Shown: one piece after another, positions 44,103 through 52,405 of the stretch
Numbering within the stretch: the stretch's first letter is position 1
Layout: each line of letters starts with the position of its first letter
NCBI RefSeq assembly: GCF_001661965.1
Contig: NZ_LYWZ01000028.1
Coordinates: 226,414 to 290,413 of the forward strand
Length of the DNA: 64,000 nt
Direction of reading: 5' to 3'
Origin: Croceicoccus mobilis
Lineage (GTDB): Bacteria > Pseudomonadota > Alphaproteobacteria > Sphingomonadales > Sphingomonadaceae
Program-made: the position numbers and the translations under genes
The notes under the pieces: generated by a model
Told to the model about the DNA's origin: nothing
Databases searched by the model: none
The model's input: the letters and a program-made list of their open reading frames with translations, nothing else

Positions 44103-45275
44103 ATGGTCCCCAAGCGTCGAAGGTCCGCGCGCAGAGCGCTTCTCGATGGGAATTTTGCCCGCCGCAAATTGCCGCTGCGCGAGCGCGAATATTGCATATG
44201 GGACACCGAGCTTGCAGGATTCGGCCTGCGCGTAAGGCCGAGCGGCAACTACTTCTGGTTCGTTCGCTTGCGCCATCGCGGGAAGCATCGTCGTATCACT
44301 CTTGGCCGAACCGACGAGCTTGAGGCGGGGCTGGCGAGGGCGCAAGCCCGTCGCATCCTTGCCGAAGCCGCGCTCGACGGATTGCCCAAGCGCGCCGTGG
44401 TCAAGGCCACACCGACGATGACCGACTTCGTCGAGGCCTACTGGGATGATCTCTCGCACGTCTGGAAGCCATCGACCACCAAGCGGAACTGGGATGCGTG
44501 GCGGCTCACCATCAAACCCACATTTGGTGACAAGCGCGTAGCGGACATCCTCCCACCAGACATCCACCGCTGGCGCGATGGATGCGCGGGAGAGAGCGAG
44601 GTGAAGTTCAACCGCGCCGTGCCCGTGCTGTCCGCGCTGTTCAAATATGCCGAAGCGCTCAAGATGCGTCGGCCAGGTTCGAACCCCTGCCGAGGAATGC
44701 CGCGCTACAAGCGGCAAAGCGTCGAACGCTATTTGACGCCAGCCGAGTATCGCCGGATCGGAGCGGCCTTGCGCGAGGCGGAGGCAGGCCGACCGGCAGA
44801 GGTCGCTATTGCTCGCCTGCTACTGTTCACCGGCGCGCGCGTTGGCGAGATCACGAATCTGCGCTGGGAGTGGGTTAAGCCACCGCGCCTGCTGCTGCCA
44901 GACAGCAAGACCGGCCCCAAGGTGATCTGGCTCAATTCGCAGGCGCAGGACATCCTTGCGGGGATCGAGCGGCGCGAAGATTGTGAGCTGGTATTCCCGA
45001 ACAAGACCGGCAAGCGTCCGGTGAACTTCGACCAGTGGTGGTTTGTCTTCCGGCGGCGCTGCGCTTTGCCCGACGTTCGCATCCATGATCTGCGCCATAG
45101 CTTCGCTTCGACCGCAATCATGGACAACGTGCCGCTATCGACCATTGGCAAGCTGCTTGGCCATAAGCTGGTCGAGACGACCGCGAAATATGCCCACTTG
45201 TCCGATGATGTAATCGGCGAAGCCGCCGAGCGAGTTTCCGGCTCGCTGGCGCAAGCGATTGGCCTCAGGCCATGA
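44103..45275 (+). CDS. Tyrosine recombinase, first of an overlapping pair
   Basis: About 390 residues. The arm/core-binding region (FARRKLPLREREYCIWDTELAGFGLRVRPSGNYFWFVRLRHRGKHRRITLG) is followed by a catalytic domain: Arg I in LLLFTGARVGEITNLRWEW, the HxxR box HDLRHSFASTA, LLGHKLVETTAKYAHLSDD with the His/Lys and the nucleophilic Tyr. The start at MVPKRRRSARRALL is the most likely. Upstream in-frame Met codons lie in sequence that belongs to the boundary region. Its stop overlaps the second recombinase by ATGA. Confidence 0.88.
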   Translation: MVPKRRRSARRALLDGNFARRKLPLREREYCIWDTELAGFGLRVRPSGNYFWFVRLRHRGKHRRITLGRTDELEAGLARAQARRILAEAALDGLPKRAVVKATPTMTDFVEAYWDDLSHVWKPSTTKRNWDAWRLTIKPTFGDKRVADILPPDIHRWRDGCAGESEVKFNRAVPVLSALFKYAEALKMRRPGSNPCRGMPRYKRQSVERYLTPAEYRRIGAALREAEAGRPAEVAIARLLLFTGARVGEITNLRWEWVKPPRLLLPDSKTGPKVIWLNSQAQDILAGIERREDCELVFPNKTGKRPVNFDQWWFVFRRRCALPDVRIHDLRHSFASTAIMDNVPLSTIGKLLGHKLVETTAKYAHLSDDVIGEAAERVSGSLAQAIGLRP

Positions 45276-46468
45276 CCGCCGCCAGTCTCAAGCGGATCGT
45301 CGAGGAGGCGCTTGCCGAGGTCGGGGCAAGCGTCAATTTCAAGCTCGTTCCCAAAGGCAAGGCGCGTACGACAACTTGGCTCGGTGTAGAGCACGGCTTT
45401 GGCATCCGCCACTATCCGAGCGGTCGTAACGTCTACATCGTCCAGACCCGCATGGCAGGCCGTATGCGCACGGTCACAATCGGGCCTGCATCAGTCCTTA
45501 CTCGCTATCAGGCTCAGATGGTCGCGCGTCGCGTTATCGCCTACGCGCAGGTCGGTCGCGATCCCGCGACCGAACGCCAACGCATCCGGTCCGCGCCGAG
45601 CTTCGCCGACTTCGTGACCGAGTATTGGGATCGCTGGGCGCCACGCTGGAAAGCGTCGACACTGGAAACGCACACCGGCTACCGTCGCCGCTATCTCGAT
45701 GACGCCTTCGCTGGTGTTTACATAGACGAACTCAACGAAGGCCACGTCACGCGCTGGTTTGCGGACCTCAACAATCGGACCGGACCAGGAGCATCGAACC
45801 GGACGTTCGAAATCCTCAAGCACATGCTGAACAAGGCCGAGGAATGGGGCTACCGGCTCGAAAACACCAACCCGTGCCGCTCTGTCCGGCCCAACCGCAA
45901 GCGCCAGTGCGAGCGCTTCCTTACCAATGATGAGCTGGCCCGTCTGGGTGCCGAGTTGGCGAAGTTGCGATCTTCAGATGATCGCACGAAGCAATGCGCG
46001 GGCGCGGCCATCACGCTCCTGTTGCTGACCGGTTGTCGCAAGAGCGAAATCCTCTCGCTCGAATGGACGGACATCAAGGGCAACCGGCTGCACTTACGCG
46101 ACAGCAAAACCGGACCGCGTACAGTTTGGCTTGGCTCGGCAGCCCGCGAGGTGATCGCCGCGCTTCCGCGCTTCGAGAGAATTCCATATCCGTTCTGGAA
46201 CTACAGCTACCGCAAGCCGCTTCGCTGCGTGAACGGATTCTGGCGCAGGCTTAGAGACGAGGCAGGACTACCCGGCGTTCGGATCCACGATCTGCGCCAC
46301 ACCTTTGCCAGCCACGCGGCGATGAATAAGGAAACCCTGCCGATGATCGGACGGTTGCTCGGTCATGCAAATGTGCAGACCACGGCCCGGTATGCTCACC
46401 TTGATGACGGTCACTTGCTCGAAGCGGTTCAGCAGATTGGTGATGCTATTGCTCAGGCTCTTCAATGA
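45272..46468 (+). CDS. Tyrosine recombinase, second of an overlapping pair
   Basis: 398 residues, a distant paralogue of the preceding gene with the same domain order (TTWLGVEHGFGIRHYPSGRNVYIVQTRMAGRMRTVTIG). The catalytic set is complete: LLTGCRKSEILSLEW, HDLRHTFASHAA, LLGHANVQTTARYAHLDDG. Two co-translated, non-identical recombinases suggest that they act together as a heteromeric pair, as in some other multi-recombinase elements. Together they probably move the restriction genes downstream. Confidence 0.9.
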   Translation: MTAASLKRIVEEALAEVGASVNFKLVPKGKARTTTWLGVEHGFGIRHYPSGRNVYIVQTRMAGRMRTVTIGPASVLTRYQAQMVARRVIAYAQVGRDPATERQRIRSAPSFADFVTEYWDRWAPRWKASTLETHTGYRRRYLDDAFAGVYIDELNEGHVTRWFADLNNRTGPGASNRTFEILKHMLNKAEEWGYRLENTNPCRSVRPNRKRQCERFLTNDELARLGAELAKLRSSDDRTKQCAGAAITLLLLTGCRKSEILSLEWTDIKGNRLHLRDSKTGPRTVWLGSAAREVIAALPRFERIPYPFWNYSYRKPLRCVNGFWRRLRDEAGLPGVRIHDLRHTFASHAAMNKETLPMIGRLLGHANVQTTARYAHLDDGHLLEAVQQIGDAIAQALQ

Positions 46469-46548
46469 CTTCGTGACGCACGAATAAAGCATCGTGCTGT
46501 AGACTTCTCAATTTTCATGTGCATCCTGCGTTTCGAGGGGGTGCATCA

Positions 46549-46593
46549 ATGACTGGGTATTCGATCATACACATTCTTGGCGGTCTGCGTTGA
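46549..46593 (+). CDS. Possible 14-residue leader peptide of the PLD nuclease gene
   Basis: MTGYSIIHILGGLR is encoded behind a strong ribosome site (GAGGGGGTGCATCA). Its TGA overlaps the TTG start of the next gene (TTGA), so ribosomes terminating here could re-initiate on the nuclease gene, which has no good ribosome site of its own. It may alternatively mark a frameshift error. Confidence 0.35.
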   Translation: MTGYSIIHILGGLR

Positions 46594-47651
46594 AGTGGAC
46601 GCTGATCTCGCAGGGTGGAGCGGCAGACCAAACGCTGGGTAAGGCCTTAGCCGGTTCCAGTGCGGCGGGAAATTTCGACCGTCTGGATGTCGCCGTTGCG
46701 TACGCCACTTTACCCGGCGTGAAAGCGCTCGCCTTGGCGGTGGGTGGCATCCCGCAAGTATCAAGATGGGTAGTCGGTCTAGACGACGCGATCAGCCAGC
46801 CAGAAGCGCTGGAATACATAGAGCAGTTGCCCGGTAGCGAACTGCGTGTTGTGAAGCTTACACCATCACGCAGATTTCACCCCAAGATGTACCTCCTTTG
46901 GTCTTCGAGCGAAAAGAGCAATGCTGCTGCCGCCATTGGCTCGGGAAACATGACGGTAAACGGTCTCCGCAAGAATGGGGAAGTTGCCGTGATACTGACC
47001 GCCGAGGCCGCAAAGGAAGCCAACGCCCTTAAGAAGCAATGGCGGGAGATGTGGAACTTGGGTCACTCTCTCACCGTCCAGGAGCTTTCTGACTACAAGG
47101 AACTGTTCAAAAAGGCGAAGAAGCAACGAAAGAAGGTTGCTGACATCGGAGCCGCTCCACCTGAACCTGATCCCCACGAGGCTGTAGGCGAAGAACCTAC
47201 GTTTGACGGCAGTCCAAAAAGCGCAACTATCGCTTGGCTCGAAGTCGGTAGCGCAAATGCTGGCGGGCGAGACCTTGAGTTCCCAAAGGCAATGATGCCC
47301 TACTTTGCGTTGAGTGCTTCACCGGAAAAGAGAAGGTTCGTCACTGTTGATGGACAGGAGCACGCGCTCGTTTTCACGAAACGGGTGCGGAACGACATGT
47401 GGCGCCTGATGCTCAATTCCGCGTCCATTCAATCCGCAGTCAACCGAACAACAACGAGGCCTGCATCAGGAGCGAACCGTTCCGATCTTGCAATCGTTTT
47501 CCGGAAACTTCCTGGAACTAAGAAATTCAATATGCAGTTGCTCAAAATCACGAGCCAAGAATTCAAAAATATTGTTAAACAATCGAAGGGCATTGATGCC
47601 CAGTTTGTGACGAGGAATGGGCCCAGCGGGCGACGATTCGGCTATATTTGA
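46590..47651 (+). CDS. PLD-superfamily nuclease, likely restriction endonuclease (BfiI/NgoFVII-like)
   Basis: A 353-residue protein with one HKD motif: RRFHPKMYLLW (H97, K99), then AAIGSGNMTVNGLRKNGE (S118, N120, E131). A single-motif PLD nuclease acts as a dimer, as in the metal-independent restriction enzyme BfiI. The C-terminal 150 residues could hold the DNA-recognition domain, though I see no clear B3 signature. No ATG or GTG exists in frame after the upstream stop, so the TTG start stands. It is convergent with the type IIG-like gene, six bases apart, next to methyltransferases that could protect its sites. Confidence 0.75.
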   Translation: MKWTLISQGGAADQTLGKALAGSSAAGNFDRLDVAVAYATLPGVKALALAVGGIPQVSRWVVGLDDAISQPEALEYIEQLPGSELRVVKLTPSRRFHPKMYLLWSSSEKSNAAAAIGSGNMTVNGLRKNGEVAVILTAEAAKEANALKKQWREMWNLGHSLTVQELSDYKELFKKAKKQRKKVADIGAAPPEPDPHEAVGEEPTFDGSPKSATIAWLEVGSANAGGRDLEFPKAMMPYFALSASPEKRRFVTVDGQEHALVFTKRVRNDMWRLMLNSASIQSAVNRTTTRPASGANRSDLAIVFRKLPGTKKFNMQLLKITSQEFKNIVKQSKGIDAQFVTRNGPSGRRFGYI

Positions 47652-47657
47652 TCCGTA

Positions 47658-50378
47658 CTATTCGTTTGCCGTGCGACGGATTTCTGCAAGCGAGAGCAGG
47701 GCATCATAAATCCGGTCCAGATCGATATCTAGTCGGAAGGCATTGAGCACCGCCTGGTCGAATTCACGACGATCTACCTGTTCCAGCTCATCGGCAATCT
47801 CAAGAATATCGCGCGAAGTAAGAGGCGTGAACGCCGCTTTGATCGCTTCAATGCCTGCCGTGTCGAGTTCCCCCGGATCGAGGCAGTGCATGTAATTTTC
47901 AATGCGATCCTTGTTCAAGTCCAAGGCACCCAAGCCTCTCCCGAACCCCATACCTTCGATTAGGAACATTGATATCGTGCTGTTGAGCAACGCATGCATC
48001 AAATCGATGTCGATCTCGCGAACTGGGTCAAGCCGCACCAAACGCTGATCTGCGAATGCCGGCGGATCAACACGACCGACAAACAGACGGTCACCATAAG
48101 CAATAAACATCACCAAATCGGTCAGCGTGTCCGCGCGCATCTCATACCAATGCATGCCATTCCGGCTCAACTTGGCAATGTTTTCGGGCGTCTCGAATCG
48201 CTTGATCCAAGCTAGTGCTCCCTTGTGCCCCAGAGCTTCAAGTTCCGCCTTGGATCGGGAACAAGAAAAGGCCACCTTTGCGGCGGGACTTGTCAGTCGG
48301 GCGAAATCGCTCGGTCCTTTTGCTAGCGGTTTGACATATTCCGCCTCGATGCCATGCCCAGCATCAGGGTAGAAAAGCGCATTCATTCCCCGACGTTCTC
48401 CACGCCGGATTGCGAAGTGATCGGTCAGCGGGCTCAGCGGTAGGTCTAGAACCCAATCACAGTCGACGAATTGCGCGTTCCCGCCTAATCCGAATTGCCG
48501 ATACCGGGCGAGGTCAGCGTGACTGACTTCGCGAATGGTCATCGTGTCATTCTGCGTCTGACCTAGTTCAATTTGAGCCGCTGCGATCTCAACCGCTTCC
48601 TCATCGGCAAGCTCTTCTAGCGGTCGGGTCAAGACCACGTACTTAACATTGCCGCTGGGCGTTGACGGATCAGCCTTCTTGTCGAGAATCAGTATGTTGG
48701 TAACAACCTCGCTGTTCTGAAACCAGCGCCCAGCGCCAGACGTGATCACGCATTTGAGATCATAGTAGCGTCCCAGTAGCGAGTAGAAATCGTCGCCCCA
48801 ATCCGTACCAAGCCATGCATTGGTAATGATGATCCCAAGGCGCCCATTGTCATTCAAAAGCGGATGCAATGCGAACGGCAAATATGCTGAAACGTCTGCG
48901 CGTCGCGTGAACCGTTCGCCGCCTTCGCCGAGGCTTGCCGCCACGCGGTCAAGGGCATTCCCATATTGCTTTCGTCCGGCCTGCGCCACGAAAGGCAAGT
49001 TGCTAGTAATGGCGTCAAACTGACCAACGCGCTCGGCAAAGACATTGCCGTTGGTGGGATTCCGGAAGTCGAGATCGGTTTCGCGTTCCAGGGAAAAAGC
49101 GTCCCTTTGGAATATGCGTAGCGGCTGATGCATCAGGCTTGCTTTTGCCAACGCGAAGGTCGCGATCTGCACTGCTTGTGGATCTTGGTCGCCTGCGAAA
49201 ACCGTCGAAGCCACTCCGTCGGGATCGACACCGGCCGATAACTTCTGTTCAATTGCGGCGCGCGCAATCGTCCCGCTTCCGCAGCACGGATCGAGAACCC
49301 GGTCCTCCACTGTGTTCCGAATGCAGAGGCTCGTCAGGAGGCGCGCGAGCTCGATTGGTGTGGGATATTGTCCGCGAAGTTTGCGAACGGCCACCTCGAC
49401 GGTGGCTTCTAGTACTCCGGAGAGCTGACCCTGGTCGACCGAACCAACCCGTAGGTCAGACAGCAGTTTGTGGAACTGCAAGAGTTGGTCCCAGACCGGC
49501 GTGGGCACTAGATTGAGCCCTAGGCTATCCGAAAATATCGTCCAGAAATTGCAGTCCTCGGACAATTGCCGGAATAGGTCGAGAGCTTCGCGAGGAGTGG
49601 TGTCTTCATCAATCGCAGCAACTCGCCGAGCGCGCACATCCTTCTCTCTGAGAATGTGTCCGAATAGAATTTTCCCAATCCAATTGGATATAACTGCTTG
49701 CGCTAAGACCTGCTCTTTCGAGCCCTCACCATACTCGGCCCGGTATCGGTCCCACCACAATGTCATCTCGGCTCGGAGTCGAGAATCTCGGCGCGCGGCA
49801 TCCGTCAGCGCCTGCGCGACCAACCCCGCATTTTCCATAATTAGAGATGTTACGCCACCGCTGCGATAAGCGTCGATAAACTGTCGACCTTCGAGCGACC
49901 CACGGTCAAAAAGGTCATTCAGGTGCCCGAAAATTTTCTCAGCTAGGGCTTCCCACCGCCCTCGGCTGCTTGCCACGCTAGCGCGGGTCTTGATGTCCGA
50001 AAGTTCATCCCAACGCTCTGCTGTTTCAAACTCGTCGGTCTCATCGTTGCGGGTGTAAAGCCGCGCATGCGACACGTTCCAAAGCAGAAAACTATCTAGG
50101 CCGAGAGCTCGCGCCTTGGTCTCCGCGTTATCGCGGAAATCGAAATCGTCGATGCTCGTATCGGGCATCTTCAATTCCCAACCCTGCAGTATCCGCGCGG
50201 TTGAACGATCGCCGAAAAGTAGGACATCGGGGAAAAGGCTACCCCCTTCCGCCTTGACGGTTTGCTCACCGCCTGCGTCTTTGATCGAACGATTATCGCG
50301 GGCGGCGAGCAACTTCATATGGCCGATCAAATCAATCGCCCATGACCGCTCATTGTAGCTAGCAGAGGGACCACTCAC
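47658..50378 (-). CDS. Type IIG-like restriction-modification enzyme (PD-ExK nuclease fused to N6-adenine methylase)
   Basis: A 906-residue protein. Residues 46-72 read GGSLFPDVLLFGD...GWELKMPD, a PD-(D/E)xK pattern with D51, E68 and K70. After a helical linker comes a gamma-class methyltransferase: GQYPTPIELARLL (about 337-349), motif I VLDPCCGSGT (361-370) and motif IV FDAITSNLPFVAQ with SNLPF (459-463) in place of the commoner NPPF. The last 250 residues would be the target-recognition region. One polypeptide could therefore both methylate and cut. It starts inside the stop of the next methyltransferase gene (ATGA). Confidence 0.83.
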   Translation of the reverse strand: MSGPSASYNERSWAIDLIGHMKLLAARDNRSIKDAGGEQTVKAEGGSLFPDVLLFGDRSTARILQGWELKMPDTSIDDFDFRDNAETKARALGLDSFLLWNVSHARLYTRNDETDEFETAERWDELSDIKTRASVASSRGRWEALAEKIFGHLNDLFDRGSLEGRQFIDAYRSGGVTSLIMENAGLVAQALTDAARRDSRLRAEMTLWWDRYRAEYGEGSKEQVLAQAVISNWIGKILFGHILREKDVRARRVAAIDEDTTPREALDLFRQLSEDCNFWTIFSDSLGLNLVPTPVWDQLLQFHKLLSDLRVGSVDQGQLSGVLEATVEVAVRKLRGQYPTPIELARLLTSLCIRNTVEDRVLDPCCGSGTIARAAIEQKLSAGVDPDGVASTVFAGDQDPQAVQIATFALAKASLMHQPLRIFQRDAFSLERETDLDFRNPTNGNVFAERVGQFDAITSNLPFVAQAGRKQYGNALDRVAASLGEGGERFTRRADVSAYLPFALHPLLNDNGRLGIIITNAWLGTDWGDDFYSLLGRYYDLKCVITSGAGRWFQNSEVVTNILILDKKADPSTPSGNVKYVVLTRPLEELADEEAVEIAAAQIELGQTQNDTMTIREVSHADLARYRQFGLGGNAQFVDCDWVLDLPLSPLTDHFAIRRGERRGMNALFYPDAGHGIEAEYVKPLAKGPSDFARLTSPAAKVAFSCSRSKAELEALGHKGALAWIKRFETPENIAKLSRNGMHWYEMRADTLTDLVMFIAYGDRLFVGRVDPPAFADQRLVRLDPVREIDIDLMHALLNSTISMFLIEGMGFGRGLGALDLNKDRIENYMHCLDPGELDTAGIEAIKAAFTPLTSRDILEIADELEQVDRREFDQAVLNAFRLDIDLDRIYDALLSLAEIRRTANE

Positions 50379-51277
50379 GCGGTTAGCTTCTCTGAGTCTC
50401 TAATGACCGCATCAACATCAACCATACCCCGACGGTTTGGCTGACCAGCTCGCGCCGCAGGTTGAAGTGCCGAATACAAGGGCGGTGCGGGGGTCTTGGC
50501 TTTGATGGCTGCTTCAACCTCTGCAAGCCGCTCCTTGGCGACCTTAATGTAGTCAATTTGCTTTTCCTTGAAGAGGTGGACCTCCTCGTTCTTTTCGATT
50601 CCGATGAAACGCCGCCCCTCAAGCGCTGCGGCGACCAAAAAGCTTCCGCTTCCGAACGCGTTGTCCAAGACAACGTCACCCGGCCCAGTGAACATCCGTA
50701 TCAGGTATCGACCCAATGCAACGGGCTTCTGCGTGGGGTGCCACACTCGGCCGCCCGCTTCGCTTTCAGCTGTCTTGCAGTAGAGCGTATCGGTCGGAAA
50801 CCGCTCGCCATCACTCTTCACCTGGACAGGCTTAAAGTCCCCATAGCTTCCGGTATACTGCGCTTTGCGGGTCCCCTTATCGTACGGTTCACCCTTCGAC
50901 ATGACAGGCCTATAATTTGGTTGCCTGCCGTAGAAAATGCAGATGTCCTCGTGTTGCCGAAGGGGCTGCCGACGAGCATTGAGAAAGTTGGTCGGCTTGC
51001 TTTTTACCCACACGAATTTGTACTTGAACCACGCCTCATTGCTCAGCATCAGTCGCGCTGTGAAGATACCCTGGGATGACAACGCGATCACGCCTTTCGG
51101 CTTGATGATCCTTCGATATTGAGACCAAAGCTCGTCCAACGGAATGACGCTGTCCCACTTATTCTGCGTGGTCCCATATGGTAGATCGCAAAGGATCAGA
51201 TCGACTGACTGATCGGGCAAGTCAGCCATCACCTTGAGGCAATCACCTTCGTGTATGTCGCCGCCGAGATACTTCAT
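50375..51277 (-). CDS. Beta-class site-specific DNA methyltransferase
   Basis: A 300-residue enzyme. Motif IV lies near the N-terminus (LILCDLPYGTTQNKWDSVIP, D31-L-P-Y34) and the SAM motif near the C-terminus (DVVLDNAFGSGSFLVAA, 203-217), with WHPTQKPVALGRYLI (179-193) before it. This circular order is the beta class of amino-methyltransferases (N6-adenine or N4-cytosine). The start MKYLGGDIHEGDC overlaps the stop of the RHH gene, so RHH, methylase and type IIG-like enzyme form one translationally coupled operon. Confidence 0.9.
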   Translation of the reverse strand: MKYLGGDIHEGDCLKVMADLPDQSVDLILCDLPYGTTQNKWDSVIPLDELWSQYRRIIKPKGVIALSSQGIFTARLMLSNEAWFKYKFVWVKSKPTNFLNARRQPLRQHEDICIFYGRQPNYRPVMSKGEPYDKGTRKAQYTGSYGDFKPVQVKSDGERFPTDTLYCKTAESEAGGRVWHPTQKPVALGRYLIRMFTGPGDVVLDNAFGSGSFLVAAALEGRRFIGIEKNEEVHLFKEKQIDYIKVAKERLAEVEAAIKAKTPAPPLYSALQPAARAGQPNRRGMVDVDAVIRDSEKLTA

Positions 51278-51480
51278 CCTTTGGGTTTTCCATGGAATGA
51301 GTTGCCCGTTCCCGCGGTCGCGAGAAGAGGTACTTCTTTCCGCTCTTGAGACGCTAGGAACTCCACGATTGCTTGCCTTCCGACCCAAGCAATTGAGCGG
51401 TCGGCTCTCGCGGCAACGTCAACGAGAGCTTCATAATCTTCGTCCTCAAGATTGACCGTGACTCGATTTTTGGCTGCCAT
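51274..51480 (-). CDS. Ribbon-helix-helix regulator heading the restriction operon
   Basis: A 68-residue protein whose MAAKNRVTVNLEDEDYEALVDVAARADRSIAWVGRQAIVEFLASQ is a typical RHH fold: a basic beta strand followed by two helices. Being first in the restriction-modification operon suggests it controls expression, like the C proteins of other systems. The start is the Met just behind CAAAAGGGGAACGACG. The C-terminal 20 residues are unstructured in appearance. Confidence 0.8.
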   Translation of the reverse strand: MAAKNRVTVNLEDEDYEALVDVAARADRSIAWVGRQAIVEFLASQERKEVPLLATAGTGNSFHGKPKG

Positions 51481-51493
51481 CGTCGTTCCCCTT

Positions 51494-51512
51494 TTGCAGC
51501 ACCTTGCAGCAC
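51494..51512 (-). promoter_or_regulatory. Tandem operator candidate upstream of the RHH gene
   Basis: Two direct copies of TTGCAGCAC, 10 bases apart, lie 14 bases before the RHH start codon, with a looser TTTGCAATA just beyond. One-turn spacing is the usual pattern for cooperative RHH binding. Autoregulation is inferred. Confidence 0.45.
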
Positions 51513-52075
51513 ACTGAGGCACTTTGCAATAGGCGGGAACAGAAAGGGAACATATACGCCATATTTCTCTAGAGCAATACCGGAAAAGGTGGGTTGGATC
51601 AGCAGGCAGAGGCCGGCCTGCTGGTGATGGCTATTTGGTCCCCATTCCGGAACAAATCAGGAAAAATCCGACCCGGACGTGTCCCATTCCGCAAACTTAT
51701 TCGGCGCTCAATTGCCGCGCCGCGCTTCGCGATCCGGTTGAAACAAAAAGCATTTTTCGACGGTGAAGTCGGGCGAACTTCCTGGTCACTCACGCGCACT
51801 TGAGAATGGGCTTGACCCAGCACACCGTACGCAGCGGGTGCTGCAATGCAAGGCGTGGAATTGCTTCGCGAATTCACGAAAATTCGCCGATACCATCTTC
51901 CGTGCCGGATGCGGCCCAGTTGCTCGCTCGTCCGTGCCGAGTCGGCACAGATCCGTTTAATCTGCTGAAAAGCTGTGTGAATTTTCCGTTTTCCTACACC
52001 CCATGCTGCGGCCTAGAGTGGCACTTGCCTTTCGAAGGGTGAGCCAGGTTCTTTGAACACAAGGAACTTGGAAAA
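51513..52075. other. Intergenic region containing the right module boundary
   Basis: About 560 bases without a convincing gene. It should contain the promoter of the restriction operon (leftward), the right boundary repeat at 51820-51844, and the promoter for the transfer genes (rightward). TGCCGAGTCGGCA near 51935 is a short palindrome. Confidence 0.5.
51820..51844 (+). repeat. Right boundary repeat of the tandem-recombinase module
   Basis: Exact copy of GCACACCGTACGCAG found at 43932, overlapping GCAGC-GGGT-GCTGC (51831-51844), an inverted pair analogous to the one at the left boundary. The interval between the copies is about 7.9 kb and contains both recombinases and all restriction genes. 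Confidence 0.55.
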
Positions 52076-52405
52076 ATGCAAAGACACCACCGGTTCGTGA
52101 CCTATGTCACGCCCCTGATCGCCGAATGGATCAGGAAACAAGCCGACGAGCGCAGGGTCAGCGCGAGTATCGTTGTTTGCGATTGCATCTTCGATGCCTG
52201 GCAGCGCGCGACCGAAGCTGATCTGAGGACGCCGGCGACCGATCCGGTGCGCCAGAACATCTTCATCACGGTCGCATTGGATGCGCTGCTTACGCATCAT
52301 CCCGACAGCACACTGCGCGACAGAACGGTCGCAGCCTACCAGCGCCGGCTGGAGCGCCTCGGTATCGTTGCACCCCGACCCATGGGAGGCGATGATGAAG
52401 CATAA
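52076..52405 (+). CDS. Small protein preceding the coupling protein
   Basis: A 109-residue protein: MQRHHRFVTYVTPLIAEWIRKQADERRVSASIVVCDCIFDAWQRATEADLRTPATDP... The first 40 residues resemble a degenerate ribbon-helix-helix (VTPLIAEWIRKQADERRVSASIVV), as in relaxosome accessory proteins. It overlaps the traD start by 14 bases. A role in recognising the transfer origin is plausible but not shown. Confidence 0.65.
   Translation: MQRHHRFVTYVTPLIAEWIRKQADERRVSASIVVCDCIFDAWQRATEADLRTPATDPVRQNIFITVALDALLTHHPDSTLRDRTVAAYQRRLERLGIVAPRPMGGDDEA

Noticed and set aside
49139..49516. 125-codon plus-strand frame inside the type IIG-like gene
   Set aside because: Antisense to a well-supported methylase domain and without start signals.
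46590..51480. A DISARM or BREX defence system
   Set aside because: PLD and methylase genes are present, but there is no DrmA/DrmB helicase pair, PglZ or BrxC-like ATPase. An ordinary restriction-modification reading is simpler.
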